Below, one piece after another: positions 25,601-37,360 of a stretch of 64,000 nucleotides of DNA; positions within the stretch are counted from its first letter, which is position 1; every line of letters starts with the position of its first letter. A program made the position numbers and the translations under genes. The stretch spans positions 1,674,001 through 1,738,000 of the forward strand of contig JAUTDP010000009.1 in assembly GCA_033439795.1 (NCBI GenBank). The letters are read 5' to 3'. Origin of the DNA: Sordaria brevicollis (Eukaryota > Ascomycota > Sordariomycetes > Sordariales > Sordariaceae). A model generated the notes under the pieces. That model worked only from the letters and a program-made list of their open reading frames with translations, did not search any database and was not told the origin of the DNA.

Positions 25601-26190
25601 GATTGGTTCTATGCAAGAGGACCAAAGAAGAAGTAGGGTGTGGCGCCTTTTCTTTCATCATATAACTGCCGTAAAAATCCTAAACCTAATCCCTTGGAAG
25701 AATGCCAGGGACATGGGCTTCACCGCATGAACCGTCCATGACCGCCATCCAAGATTGGGACGCAATGACAGGTGACATCGTGCCTTTCAACCTTGAACCC
25801 CTGGAGCCTGCAGTCCCGATGCTTGGGTTGGGATAGCTTATGGCCCTGTCTCCTTTGAAGTGGCATGGGATACAGAGTGCTCAGCCCTGGGTGGGAAATT
25901 TGAGCATCGATAGAAGCGGGCGGGAGGTGTCGAAACTGGCCGATGTCTCGCATCGTCATATCGATTCATCCACGGCTTCTCCACATACCGGATAGCCACG
26001 CGTGTATCCCATGACAAGGTGTCGTATACTTGTGAAAGATGGCGTTGCCAACGGTGACGAACAAGGCAACCCTGTTAATATAATCTCACGGATACACCGC
26101 CGCTTGTGATCAAGCCCAAGAGGCCATCAGACCGCGAATGATGGGTTATTAACAATGGACACCTCTGGAAATTTCATGCCTGGGTCGTCT
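22671..26190. other. 3.5-kb region without recognisable genes
   Basis: Base composition is normal, so this is not RIP debris. The longest frames (for example 23286-23531 and 23753-24028 on the minus strand) are under 95 codons, lack domains and conserved-looking blocks, and mostly begin at non-ATG codons. No tRNA or 5S rRNA was found. It may hold UTRs or non-coding RNA, but the sequence alone does not show this. Confidence 0.5.
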
Positions 26191-26950
26191 TCAGACGCAA
26201 GTCTCCAACATCTTCGAGATGATGCCCTTCAAGGTGTCGTTCTCCAAAGCAGCAGCAACTCTCTCCTTATCTCCTAGTTGCTTGTTCACCTGATCGTCCT
26301 GGGCATGGGAGCCATCCTTCATGCGGACAATGATACGGTAGTTGGGGGGCAGAGCGTTCTCGAGCCGGACGCGCACGGCAAGGCCGATGACAGTCGCCAG
26401 AGAACAGTGGTTCACTGTGGGTGTAAGGTCAACCTCGACATTGACCAAGGAGTTCGGGTCTGAACGCTCGCCGGGTGATGGGCTAAGGTGAATGTCGTCG
26501 AGTCTGACGACGGCGATTTGGCCCAAGGTGACGGGATGTTCAGGGTCCGATATCTTTGATAGCAGGTCTATTACTAAACATCAGTTGTCTGATCGCTGTC
26601 TGGGGATTTTGTAAAAATAGAACAGAAGGCCGAGAAAGGCACCCAAAACATGGGCTGCGCCCTGCCATGCGAGTGCGACTTGATGGGGCGACGCTCTTAC
26701 CGTAGATTTCCTGCTCGTCAATGGGCTCCTCCGTAGCCAAAGTCAAATCTTCGTCCTCATCTTCGTCCGAAGTCCACACAGATGGGTCGCTGTTCAATGA
26801 ACTTCCTGCCCACCACTGCTTTGGGAACAATATGTGGTCGTATTTGGAATCCGGGCCCTTCCTCACATGACCCTTTGCCTGCGTCCTGCTGGGCAATTGT
26901 GAAACACTGAGGACGGTGGGATTGGCGTTGTCGAAATCTGATTTACCCAT
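26191..26950 (-). CDS. cia2: Cia2/MIP18-family cytosolic Fe-S assembly factor
   Basis: Two exons, 26950-26701 and 26567-26191, give 208 residues. Cia2 (FAM96B/MIP18) works with Cia1 and Met18/MMS19 in the targeting complex that inserts Fe-S clusters into cytosolic and nuclear apoproteins. After a variable acidic N-terminus, the DUF59-type domain runs from EEPIDEQEIYDLLSKISDPE through TPTVNHCSLATVIGL, with the conserved reactive Cys at 138. It continues with VNKQLGDKERVAAALEN and ends in LETCV. The intron splits EIY|DLL, has a GTAAGA donor and removes 133 nt. A 10-15 residue insertion (SPSPGERSDPNS) lies before the core strand. Confidence 0.95.
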
Positions 26951-29900
26951 GTTGAGAGGCTGTGTGGAAATTCGGCTGGTGAGGTGGTGATTCTACGCGA
27001 TAGCTGAATGATCGGAAAAGTTTTGCTGTGATTCACAGAAGTTGCCACAGGAAGGCCAAGGCTATAGCAGGCGATAATGCGGACTTAAAGAGTTGAAGTT
27101 GCAGGAAGTTCACGTCTGTGTGTGAGTTGGGTTGGATGGCGGCAAGAGCGGATGACGCTCAGTGAATGTGCAAGAGCAACCGTTCACGGCAGTCATCTGT
27201 GTGTCGTTTCTCCCCGCGTTGCAAGTTGCAGTGCCTCTGCAGGTGTTAGGTATCGGGGCATGCCGTCCTGCCAGGTGCAGGGCCGGCCCCACTGGAGAAG
27301 AGAAGAGCCCCGCTTCCCCATCCGAGACGGGATCAGATGTAGTGCGGGTGAGTTTCAAACAACAAACCAGATTCATAAGACTTTTACCCTGGCTGGGCCT
27401 GCATCGCCGTTCAGATCTGCCGTCAACCAGCTTCCATCCAAAGAGATGACAAAATATCGTCGCGAAATTGTTAGATGCCCAGCCTTACAGTTACAAACGA
27501 AGCATCGAAGTTCAGATATTACCGAGAAAAGGACGACATCTTAATACATGCAAGCATTAATATCTCAAAGTAGCAGGTAAGATGCGGATCAGAGTCTACC
27601 AGATACCATAGGCTTTCGTGACTGTATAGGCTGCTTTTCTAATGGAAAATCTGAGTACCTGGAGTACCAATTTTTTTCCTGCCAGTTCGACCTTTGATCT
27701 TCTGCCGCACGGCGGTTCCGAATAGATGGATCTCGCTTACCTTCGTTGCGTCATGCTACCCGTGTTGGGTTGAGTACGAGGTGGTTTCCGGTACGGCCAA
27801 GTATATTAACTTCGCCGATATAGATCCGTACAGTGGTACCCGTGAAGCGGTGCCTCCTGAGCGGGTGTTTGTATAGATGCGCTATACGGGGAGACGAGTT
27901 GATACCTCGAGGTGCCGGGTACGTGGTCGCCGCACCTGTCCACATTAACCCATAGGGCAACCCCTCCCCCCACGTGTGAGATTGACCATCAAGTGATATT
28001 GCTCATATTCATGCGCTTGATATCCCATACATGGCGATGTTGGAATGCGTGGGGGGTTTCCTGCAGCAGCAAAGTTTCAATGAATGGAAGTTGGAAAAGC
28101 TTCCATGACCCCTGCATGGAAGTTCAAGAGGAAGAAACTGTCAAGGTCGGGCAAAGAAAACAGTGCCTTGGCGTCGATGGCTCCCGCGACTCCCGCTCGA
28201 GCTGTTGTCGTGTGGTGCGTCTTCCTTGGCTGCCCGACGGCATGCAGCGGCCCCAAGGTTGTAATGGTTCAGCCTCTCTCGGTCCCCTACTCGGAGATGT
28301 TTCTACAAAGGGCTTGGAATAGGATTGAGGATCTGAGAAAAGTTGGGATATGGCTCGGTGATGCCAAACCTTAATCCATGGTGGCCGGAGCATCAGCCCT
28401 GTGCCTTACAGCATACCCGAGCCTGGGGTACACATGGCTGTGATTGCGTGTAACGGAATAAGAGCCAAGTACATACTAGGCCATGGAGGATTTTGTCGAA
28501 TTTCTGACATTTAGTTAATGAGGTTTGCGTTGCGTGTGCCATGGAACAAAGCCTCTCCCGTCTTTCGAGACGTTGGATGGCAGCCGCCCCAACATATCTT
28601 ACGTCACGTCTTTGACATCAAATGCCCCTCCTCGTCTTTTCTTTGCTTTTCAGAAGAATATTTCTTCCGGCATTTCTTGCATTCGACTCGTGGAGGTCGC
28701 CGTCCACCGGATGCGATCCTACCCTTGTCAGGTCGCAATCACACTCATTTCGGCCAAGGTGGAGGTTGTGGGTGCAATCCCCTGGCGAGCATGAGGTTGC
28801 AGCAAGTAAACTTGATGATTGGGTGTGAGATCCAACCAGTGAGAATAGAAGAGCGCAAAGTATAGGTGGGGGTTAGTATTGTGAGTTGCGCGGTTTGTCC
28901 TTCGAGTCGTTGTGTCAAACCCGCTCGCGCGCCGAGCATGTCGAACATTCAAACTGTCGCGATCTTCATGTTGATGATTAAAGCGCGGCCGGCGTGTGGC
29001 AGCAGTATGGCCGCTGCCTAGGCATGCAATTCCGGGATGCTGTTGAATGTCGAGTGACACACACCCCGATGACGATTTGAAATTCGAATGTCATGGTTGC
29101 ATTTGTGTCTTGGAGTGTCCGTTTCCTTCAGCTTTTAGCTTGAAAACCCAACAGTACAGACGGGAGCGTGCATGTAGTGGCTGCTTTGTAGCTCGCGTGT
29201 CTGTCTTCGAGAAATGGCTGAGAAGAGTTCCTTCTGCTACCCTTGGAGACTTCGCTAGTCGCACTTGCCAGTGTCTTTTCGTGTAACGCGACCAGAAGGC
29301 AATTTGGCATCCCGCCGCGATATCATACCTACCTCTATGGATGTATTGGTGGGGGACGGGTTGATGGAAAGAACATCCGCCATCCTCGGCATAGCGGAAT
29401 GTACCTCTTGTACCTTCTCGCTCTGCAGTCTGCGCACGTACCGGCTTTTTCTGCCCCACCCCTTTGTTCTCTTCCAATCGAATTCAGTTTGCATGTGACA
29501 GCCCTTGAAATGGCCCGATTAACCCTTGCAAGAAATGTTGCTTGCTGTGGCGTCCTTGTGAACTGCACGTTGAGGACGACTCGACTCAAAACTGCATGGC
29601 ACGCATGAGACATAGCCAGAACAACGTCAAGACATGACAATCGCTTTCAATTGCCCTCTTCGATTCACTTCGCCATCTGGGATACTTGTTCAACCAGCTC
29701 TTTGGTTCTTGGAGAACTACACAGCCACGACGGGCCAGCGTCCGAAGCAGCATATTCCTTGCTTTGTCAGCCATGGAAAAGGGGAGTCAAAGCAACCCCG
29801 ACAACAAAATGCTCATCGGCGGGAGATTCGTAAGAGAAACGCCAAGATACTCGACTGGATCTTTGCCCTGTCTTTCCCCAGGGTTCGCGGCCAGCCTTCT

Positions 29901-32854
29901 TGCGTTATCGTGCGATTCCCGTCATTTACAGTAGACAGGGCCCCAGGACTCAACCAGAAGCACTAAGTAAAGGTAGGAAAGGCACAGAGGTCCGCTGTGA
30001 TGATTGCCCGTTCTGCCCGCGATCGATCTATATTGCCCGGGTGGGCAGGCACGCGAAAATATCCCGCCAGGGCAGTTGACTGCGAAAAGCAAAATCCCTC
30101 GGTAGATGCTTTTTGGGATGCTTGAGAAGCGAGTGCGGTAATAAAGGCTCCTTGCTGACACTTATGAGGTTAGTGTCTTGAAGTCGCCGGGTAATGCCCT
30201 CGCCGGTTTACTGTGAACTTCGATGAGCTTAGGGTCGAAGGCTTCTAGATATTCGGTAAAAGACGGACACCAACAACTATTCCCTCTCCCCCTTTTCTCA
30301 CCAGGACACATGTCCGTATGTCCAGTCGTTCCCTAACAGCTTTTAGTTTTCAACTCATCCCAAGCTCAGTATGAGCCAATATGAATACTCGTGGTTCATT
30401 CAGGGTCAGGTCGACATGTTGGCCTTGAATGCAACCTCAAGGGCTGCTACGGATACACTGGCGGCAAGGAGGGGGGTGGGCGAATGTTGAAGATGCTGAT
30501 TCGAGGCCCAGTCCTCTTCTAATGCTTCCCCACTGGCGGGCGGAACCTTGGACCTGGAGTCCCGTCTTTACGCGGCCACTCTCCTCGCTCCCGCACATCC
30601 ATCACAGCATCCACCCTCCCACCCCAAGTCCCGCCCGCCTCCATTAAATCTGCGGGCAGTGGGTATCAGCATCTGCTACGGTAATCCGTTAGTTGGGGCT
30701 AAAGAGCCAGCAACGACGGGAACCAAGAGGGCGCCCCCGAGAGTCGTCATCAAGCATCCGGATGCTATCTAGTTGAGCACGAACTGTTCGTAATTACGAT
30801 GGCCGTGTACCACCATATCTCTTTGCCCCATGAGGTTGACTAACACGAGACATCCAATAGAAACCGGTAATATGTACATGCGGCTGAGGGAACACCGGAT
30901 ACGGATGCAAGCTGGCTGGCTTCTAGCAAAAGTCTACGGCGGTTGATGATGTACAGTATCCGCAAGGTACCGTCCCCCATATCCAATGTCTTGTGCCTCT
31001 CTTCAACAGCTTTCCACCTGCACGGAAACACAGTAAGAAAGCAGCTGATTCCGTCGAGGAACTGCTACCGCCGGTTCTCATCGGTAGCAGTGGCAATCAG
31101 GGTTCCATTGCGGGACCAGCCAATGCCATTGTCACGATGTTCCCTGTGCTCCGGGGCGTTCCTTGTCCCGCCGCCAGACCTCTACCAAGCTCTTTCTTGT
31201 TCTGCTAAGCACTGGTTGTGCACCACACCACGCATTCTTTTGCCAATTTTCCAGTCTGCAGCAACTTGTTCTAGGTTCTCAAGGCTGGCGTGTAGTGCCA
31301 TGTCTAGAGTAACATCGAGGTGCCACCACGAGTTACTATCTTCGTACGCATGCGTATTGGTAAACCCTCAAGACAAGACGCACAAGCTATGGAAAGAGCT
31401 GGAAAGGAACTTGGATACACCCTAGGCTTCTGACCAGTGCAACCCCCAAAGGCGTCCTATTCTAGGGGCTTTGTTCTACCTCTACGTTGACCGCCCGCGG
31501 TAGTGTCTTCTTTGCTGTTCACGGAAAGAAACCCCGCTCGACCACGGTCTGCTCAAAATGCCGGCCCCAAGTCATGCACACTGGGCACATGTCAGCCATG
31601 CCTTGAAATTTGATCACCTTGGATCTGAAGAAAAGGTACAGGAAGTAGCGTATGTATATAATTGTCTCGAGATGCGGTGGGTGTATAGTGTCCAAACAGC
31701 AAAGAGGCACAATTTAACCCCGAACAGAGCGAGTCCATTGAACGCTAGGGGATCCATGCCCAGGCCCCATGGCTGATCCTGATGAAGCCAGTCTTTGGAT
31801 TAGTTTGTCGCAAGGGTGAACCCCCTCGTCGAGATGTCAGCCAGGGCCCTGTCTTTATGCTGCTTGGTGTTTACCTTGGCATGCCATACCTAGTGCACAC
31901 TGTATAGTACACCACTATGGGCCACCAGCAAATCACCAATCCACCGTGGAGGATCAGGGCAGGCGTGGGACTGGGGAGAAGGCATCCATCCAGAGACAAT
32001 GGACCCAGTGGAAAGGTAGCCGGGCTGGCTTTGGCCTGGAGGTGTACGAGTGTACCTTTCTCTACCGCCTAAACCTCCTGTTGAAGCTCGATCCGTCATA
32101 ATCCCTAGAAATCCTCTTCCATCTCCATCCCCCTTGTTTCACTCAGTTCCTCTTCTGTTACCACCGACGAGCTGCGACATATACTGCCTCCCGGTAGTAG
32201 GAACATTGCATACGCGGCTTACTGGGTCCAGTCCACCTGTTTTTGGCCATCGACAGTTGAGACTACCGTCCATACCTCCTTCCTCAAGTACACCTCCTGC
32301 CAGTACGTGGGAGATACCTGCCTCTAGAGATAGAGCTGGTTAGTGCAACTGGAACGCTCCTTCCGCCATTCCACTTCAGCAACGCTACTTGTGCTAGCCC
32401 GCCAACGCAACGTTCAAATAAAACTACCTGCCACTTCCTTCCCTACCAGCACACCGGCCTCCACTGCCTACTACATCATCAATTGAGCCGGCCAGCAACT
32501 TCAGTTTCAACACCGCCCACATCAGACGGTCAAACCCAATTCGCGCGCCGACATCTTGGACACACCTTTGACTCCTCACAGACACAACGGAAACCGCCAC
32601 CAGGAATTGCTCGAATTACTCTTCACATCGCACACATTTTCAGAATACAACCTGCGATTTCTTGGACGGCCTTGATGCGATCCGACTCATGATTCAAGGA
32701 TAGCGAGAAGCCAATGTGGAAGCGCTGAATCCCCCCGCCATTCGCCAACAGCCTCGAACCTTGAAACTGTCATCCCATCTTACCTCTCTCTCCCGCTCTA
32801 CATTCACATAAGGAGACGCTCGACTTCGGACGACACAACCCGCAACCCGCAAGC
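26951..32854. promoter_or_regulatory. 5.9-kb gene-free region upstream of the transcription factor
   Basis: There are no domain-bearing frames; open frames are short, overlapping and mostly start at non-ATG codons. Composition is normal and unmutated. Long gene-free upstream regions are common in front of fungal developmental or regulatory transcription factors, so an extended promoter and long leader is the likeliest reading. The last 200 nt contain very short upstream ORFs (listed separately). Confidence 0.45.
32675..32728 (+). promoter_or_regulatory. Three micro-uORFs upstream of the transcription factor start
   Basis: Three ATG-started frames lie close together: ATG at 32675 (MRSDS, stop at 32690-32692), ATG at 32689 (MIQG, overlapping the previous stop) and ATG at 32714 (MWKR). 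They end 127 nt before the main start codon. If they are in the mRNA leader they could restrain translation. Transcript extent is not visible from sequence. Confidence 0.35.
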
Positions 32855-35800
32855 ATGTCGAACGACCCGTCAGTGCGCCGGCTGCTCCCGCAGACATCAC
32901 AGATGGGCGCATTTACCTTTGCGCCGCCTGCCTATCAGCAACCGCCGCGCGAAACTCAGAAAAGTGCGACCCCTATCATCAGTCTCTTGTTACCTGGGCA
33001 TCCTTCCCTGCCCAACGTGGAAACTTCAAAGAGAGAACGTTCATTAACGAGTTTCATTTTGGTTCTTTAGACTATGTCTTCGTTGACGAACACAATCGTC
33101 ACAAGCGGTTGAAGGGTATGTGGTTTCCAGCATCTATCCGATCATGATCAAGCAATCAAACAAGCGAACATACCGCTACCCGATACTCCAAACCTTGTAG
33201 TATCCCTCTGGTGGAATTGTTCTTCTGTCCCATGGGGGGTTCAAAGCGTCAAAACGGGAACCTTTGAGACTGACAGCCGTGTATAGTTATGAGAGCCTGC
33301 GAAGGATGCCGAAGAAGAAAGATCAAATGCGACGCCGCCACCACCAACACTTGGCCTTGTTCGGCATGCATCCGCCTCAAGCTTCATTGTGTTCGGCCAA
33401 ATGGATTTGATGGCGCCGCCGAGCCCCAAGTCTACGAACCTCCGCGTGCCCAGTTCGACTCGTCGCCTGTTCCCGAGGGTTATCAACAACAGCAGATGGG
33501 TTTGACGGACCACCAACAGCTTCTCACGCACGCTCAAGCTCCCAAGGCCGCGCCCATATATCCTCCTCAAACCTCGTTCCAGGACACAACAGCGCTGTAC
33601 CATACCGTGCCGTACACGCAGCCGCAAGCCGTGCCCCAAAACCTTCAGTATGCTGCTGTGCATTCTGCATATGCGACTCCGGATTCCTTCCCGACGCCCC
33701 CTTCCATGCATCATCAGGTACCCCAGGTAGCACAACTACCTCAAATCTCTCAACACCCGTCTTCACCAGAAGATTATCAATCCGAATATGCCCAGCAGGA
33801 CTTGGCAGAAGTTTTGGGCTCTCTCAAGCTCAACGAAGCAGGAACAGGTAAGAAACGGAGGCTGCCAGTGACTTTGAAGGCATCCTCAGGTCTAACATTA
33901 CCTCAGCTCCGTATCTAAACAGCAAAATGCGCTCGGCCGATGATTCAGAGCCCTCAGTAGAGGAGACTGAGGAGGATCAGTTCACCAAGAACCTACCGCC
34001 TTTGACCACGGGCAAGATCCGTATACCGCCCGCTCTGATGCCGTCGGAAGATCTGTGCCTTCACTACTTCGACCTTTATTTTACGCACACGCATCCCTAT
34101 GTTCCAGTGCTGGACAAGAACCAATTCTATCACCAGTGGCACAACAACCGGGAGGCCATCTCGCCCCTTATTCTCGAAGCCATATTTGCGATTGCTAACC
34201 GTCTGGCCGATGATGCGGCCCAAGGCCAACAGTGGCTCTATCTTGCAACTCGTACGATTCACAACTCCCGTCACTGCTCCGTCTGATCCGCAGCTAACGC
34301 AAAATACAGGTCATGCTGATTCGTTCTTGGATGTACCTCGACTGAGCACCCTCCAGGCGTCATTGATCCTTCTCAAGGCGAGGGAGCAAGCACCGAAGAA
34401 GGGGTACTACTACCGCTCTTGGATGAGCATTGTCCAATGTGTTACAATGGCCAAGGACCTTGGACTGGACGAGCATTATGCTGATCACCAAGCCGGTCGA
34501 TCATGTGGCTTTAGTCCTGCAGAGTGTCAGTTGAGAGACAGAATCTGGCAGACCATCTTCATTGTGGAGATCATGATTGGTACTCCTCAAGGTAGGTCGA
34601 GGACGGCTCTCGGTGGTATTCCCCATATGAGATGCTAACGTTTTGCCAGGGAAAACGGATCTTGCGGTTGAGGAAGAGACCGTCAATTTTGAGGTTCCAA
34701 GACCCTTGCCCAACGGGGACTCCTCTGAGTACCAAGTGTCCCGTAACTTTGTTTACTTCTCCAAGGTTGTTCGGAACGTCTGTCGGATGAGCAGAGTTTA
34801 TTCACGCCTCAAAAGGAACAAGGAATGGGGTATCGATCCTGAGTTCGTCCAGATCAGGCCTGCCATGGACGCATGGTTGACCGACCTACCACACGACCTT
34901 CAGCTTGATTTCCCTGCTGATGGATCTCCACCGTGGCTGCCCTCCTCGTTTGTCGGCAACATGCACTCGTATTACCATCTTAGCATCATTTTGTTCTACA
35001 GACCCCAGCTGGCCCATATGACCCCAACAGGCACTGGAGGTCAATGGAAGCAGCACATGCTGGTCTCGTACCGCGCCGCCAAGATGCTCTGCAGGTTGCA
35101 AGAAGGTATCATCAACCAGTTTGGTATTGCCGGGTTACAATGCATGCAACGGGGTATCAACTTTACGCTTTACGCGGTCCTCGCTTGCATTGTATTGCAT
35201 TTGGTATGTTATCATCGCCTCGCTGAAGTCCCTTCTCGCAGTCTTAGCTCAGCCCTACTAACCTTGGCTATAGGTCGCTTTAACTTCACCAGACCCGGCA
35301 TTGAACGCAGAATCACGAGAGTATTTCACACGTCACATGCGGGTTTTGGAGAAATGCATGGGTGCTTGGCCAATGCCCGATATGCAGCGGCAAATCGATT
35401 CCGTTCGGGAGGCATTTTCCCAGGATATCAGGAAGCCATTTGTCCTGAAGCCTAGCTTTCCCTATGGAAGCCCATCGTCAAACTCGCATCCAAGCCCGCC
35501 AGGGCCGTCGTATCGATCCGATATGTCGAGGACTGGTTCCATCGACCACCAGCTCGATACGCATGTGCAACATTCTCACGTTAGTTACACCACCTACCCC
35601 CTTTCACCGCCCATTTCGGTTGGCCCAATGGACAGCAAGAGTGACTCCCATGATTTACAGTCACTTGCCATGATGTCTTCCGGTCACGGGACACAAGCGC
35701 CTTCTATGGCACAGACGATGCCACTCGCGGACGCCCCCGCCTGGAACCCGTCACGCATTTTTGAGTAAGTGGTTCGAAAAAGATCTCCATATGTGACTCT

Positions 35801-36128
35801 TCAAGTACTAACCTTATTTCTCAGTCAATGGAACGCCCAATTTGGCAATCCTCAAGTCCAGCATCCCTCTCAACTTACCAACCATGCCAGCCCATTATCT
35901 CTTCCCTCTTCTGGCGCGTCGGAAACTAGCATCCAAGACTTGCAGGCAGCCCAGGCCCAGCTTTCTCCCGTTTCACAGCAGATGCCGCAGTACCCGACCA
36001 ACCCCGTCCAGACATTCGTCACCCCTGCGATGTGGCAAGAGTCTGTGGCTAGCGTCTACGAGGGAGGCCTCAAGCGCTCATGGGACGGCGGTTACGACGG
36101 TCATATGTCCGTTAAGCGTACTCGATAA
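32855..36128 (+). CDS. Zn(II)2Cys6 fungal-specific transcription factor
   Basis: Eight exons, 32855-32963, 33071-33115, 33287-33847, 33907-34251, 34310-34591, 34650-35203, 35274-35764 and 35825-36128, give 896 residues. The binuclear zinc cluster has Cys at 56, 59, 66, 76, 79 and 86 (CEGCRRRKIKC, then PCSACIRLKLHC), preceded by a basic linker NYVFVDEHNRHKRLK. A Gln/Pro-rich stretch follows. The fungal_trans middle homology region spans about 265-560 (CLHYFDLYFTHTHPYVPVLD, LQASLILLKAREQ). The C-terminus is Ser/Pro/Gln-rich and ends in WDGGYDGHMSVKRTR. Every junction keeps phase, and branch sites CTAAC are visible. A nuclear DNA-binding regulator; target genes and orthologue name are not certain. 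Confidence 0.93.
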
Positions 36129-37360
36129 CAGCTGGACACTTATCGCACGACGTAGCGCTGTCACACAACATGTTTACGCCAATTCCAACACAGCCACACC
36201 CGACCACGAGACGACAACATCGAGCTCATTAGGATCGGATAGTCTCCTGGTAATGGTATTTCAAGCCAGTAGCAGACCAAAGCGGCCTTGCATGGCATGT
36301 ATGCTTCTGCAGCACCGACAGGGTTTCATTGATGTTATGATAACGACGTTTGACCTTAGCATCAGCAAGAATGGCTTTTCTCATTGCTTTGTCAACAATT
36401 ATTGAAAGAGCACAGGCAAAAGGCCATTATGCCAAACATGTTGGACGATCGGGGAAGAAAATAAAATAAAAGAATATTCAGTCGACGGTGGCTGGTACAC
36501 CTCGGCAGGGAACACATCAACAGGGCATCAGCATTTGGGGAGAGAAGCATTCTTACTTACTGTCCTCAGAACACGGGACAGTATTTCCAGCAGGGGGCGG
36601 GATCTAAAGGTTCTGATCATATAGGGACTTCTCACATATTCAACATCATATTTCCGGTGGTCGGAATCTTGATACCAACCTTTTTTTTTTTTTTCTTGTT
36701 TTGGCTGTCACTCGTTTTGGTGGCCTTTTGTATTACTAGTTCTATACCACGGTCAGGCTTCGGAAAGTTGTGTTACATATCCATCGGAAGGTCTGCAATT
36801 TAGGTTTAAGATTGATGGCTCCAAGAGGTGGTCGTGGTGGTACGTTGTTGTCAGTTAAGAGGAAGGGAGAATTCTGTTTATTGTTGGATATGTACAAACG
36901 CCATGTTCTAGCTTGGACGGATAGCTTTTTGCGCGCTGAAACTGATGGTTGATGAGCTATATGAAGTAATGGGATGAGGAATAATTTGGTGTTTGGATTG
37001 GTCTTTGAAGTGTAGTTGTAGAGAAAACTGTGTACATTGAACGAACGGTCACTGGCTATCATGAGGTGAACACCCAGCATAGCTATGAGTCAACGTGAGT
37101 TTGCTATATAAGCCTCACCATAAATCCTTTAATCAACAGAGCTACCATTACGAATCTTGATCATCGAATATTGCACACGGTTGGGTTCCCGTGAGAGAAA
37201 TGCCTAAGTAAATCTAAGAAGCCTTTCTTTTTCCACACGCATATTCCCCTCCCAATGTTGCAAAAGACATAAACCCACACCAACCCTCACCCAACTTCCA
37301 TTACTCATAACATACATCTTACATACGCACCTAACCACTCTTTCACTGCCCTCAACTTAC
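36129..37360. other. Convergent 3' region, no gene seen
   Basis: This lies between a plus-strand and a minus-strand stop codon. It holds AATAAA-like hexamers at 36460-36470 that could end the transcription factor mRNA. A short T-run is at about 36681-36694. Nothing else is recognised. Confidence 0.5.

Noticed and set aside
32483..32692. 69-codon frame upstream of the transcription factor
   Set aside because: It begins at TTG, not ATG; only the very short ATG-started frames inside its end are credible uORFs.
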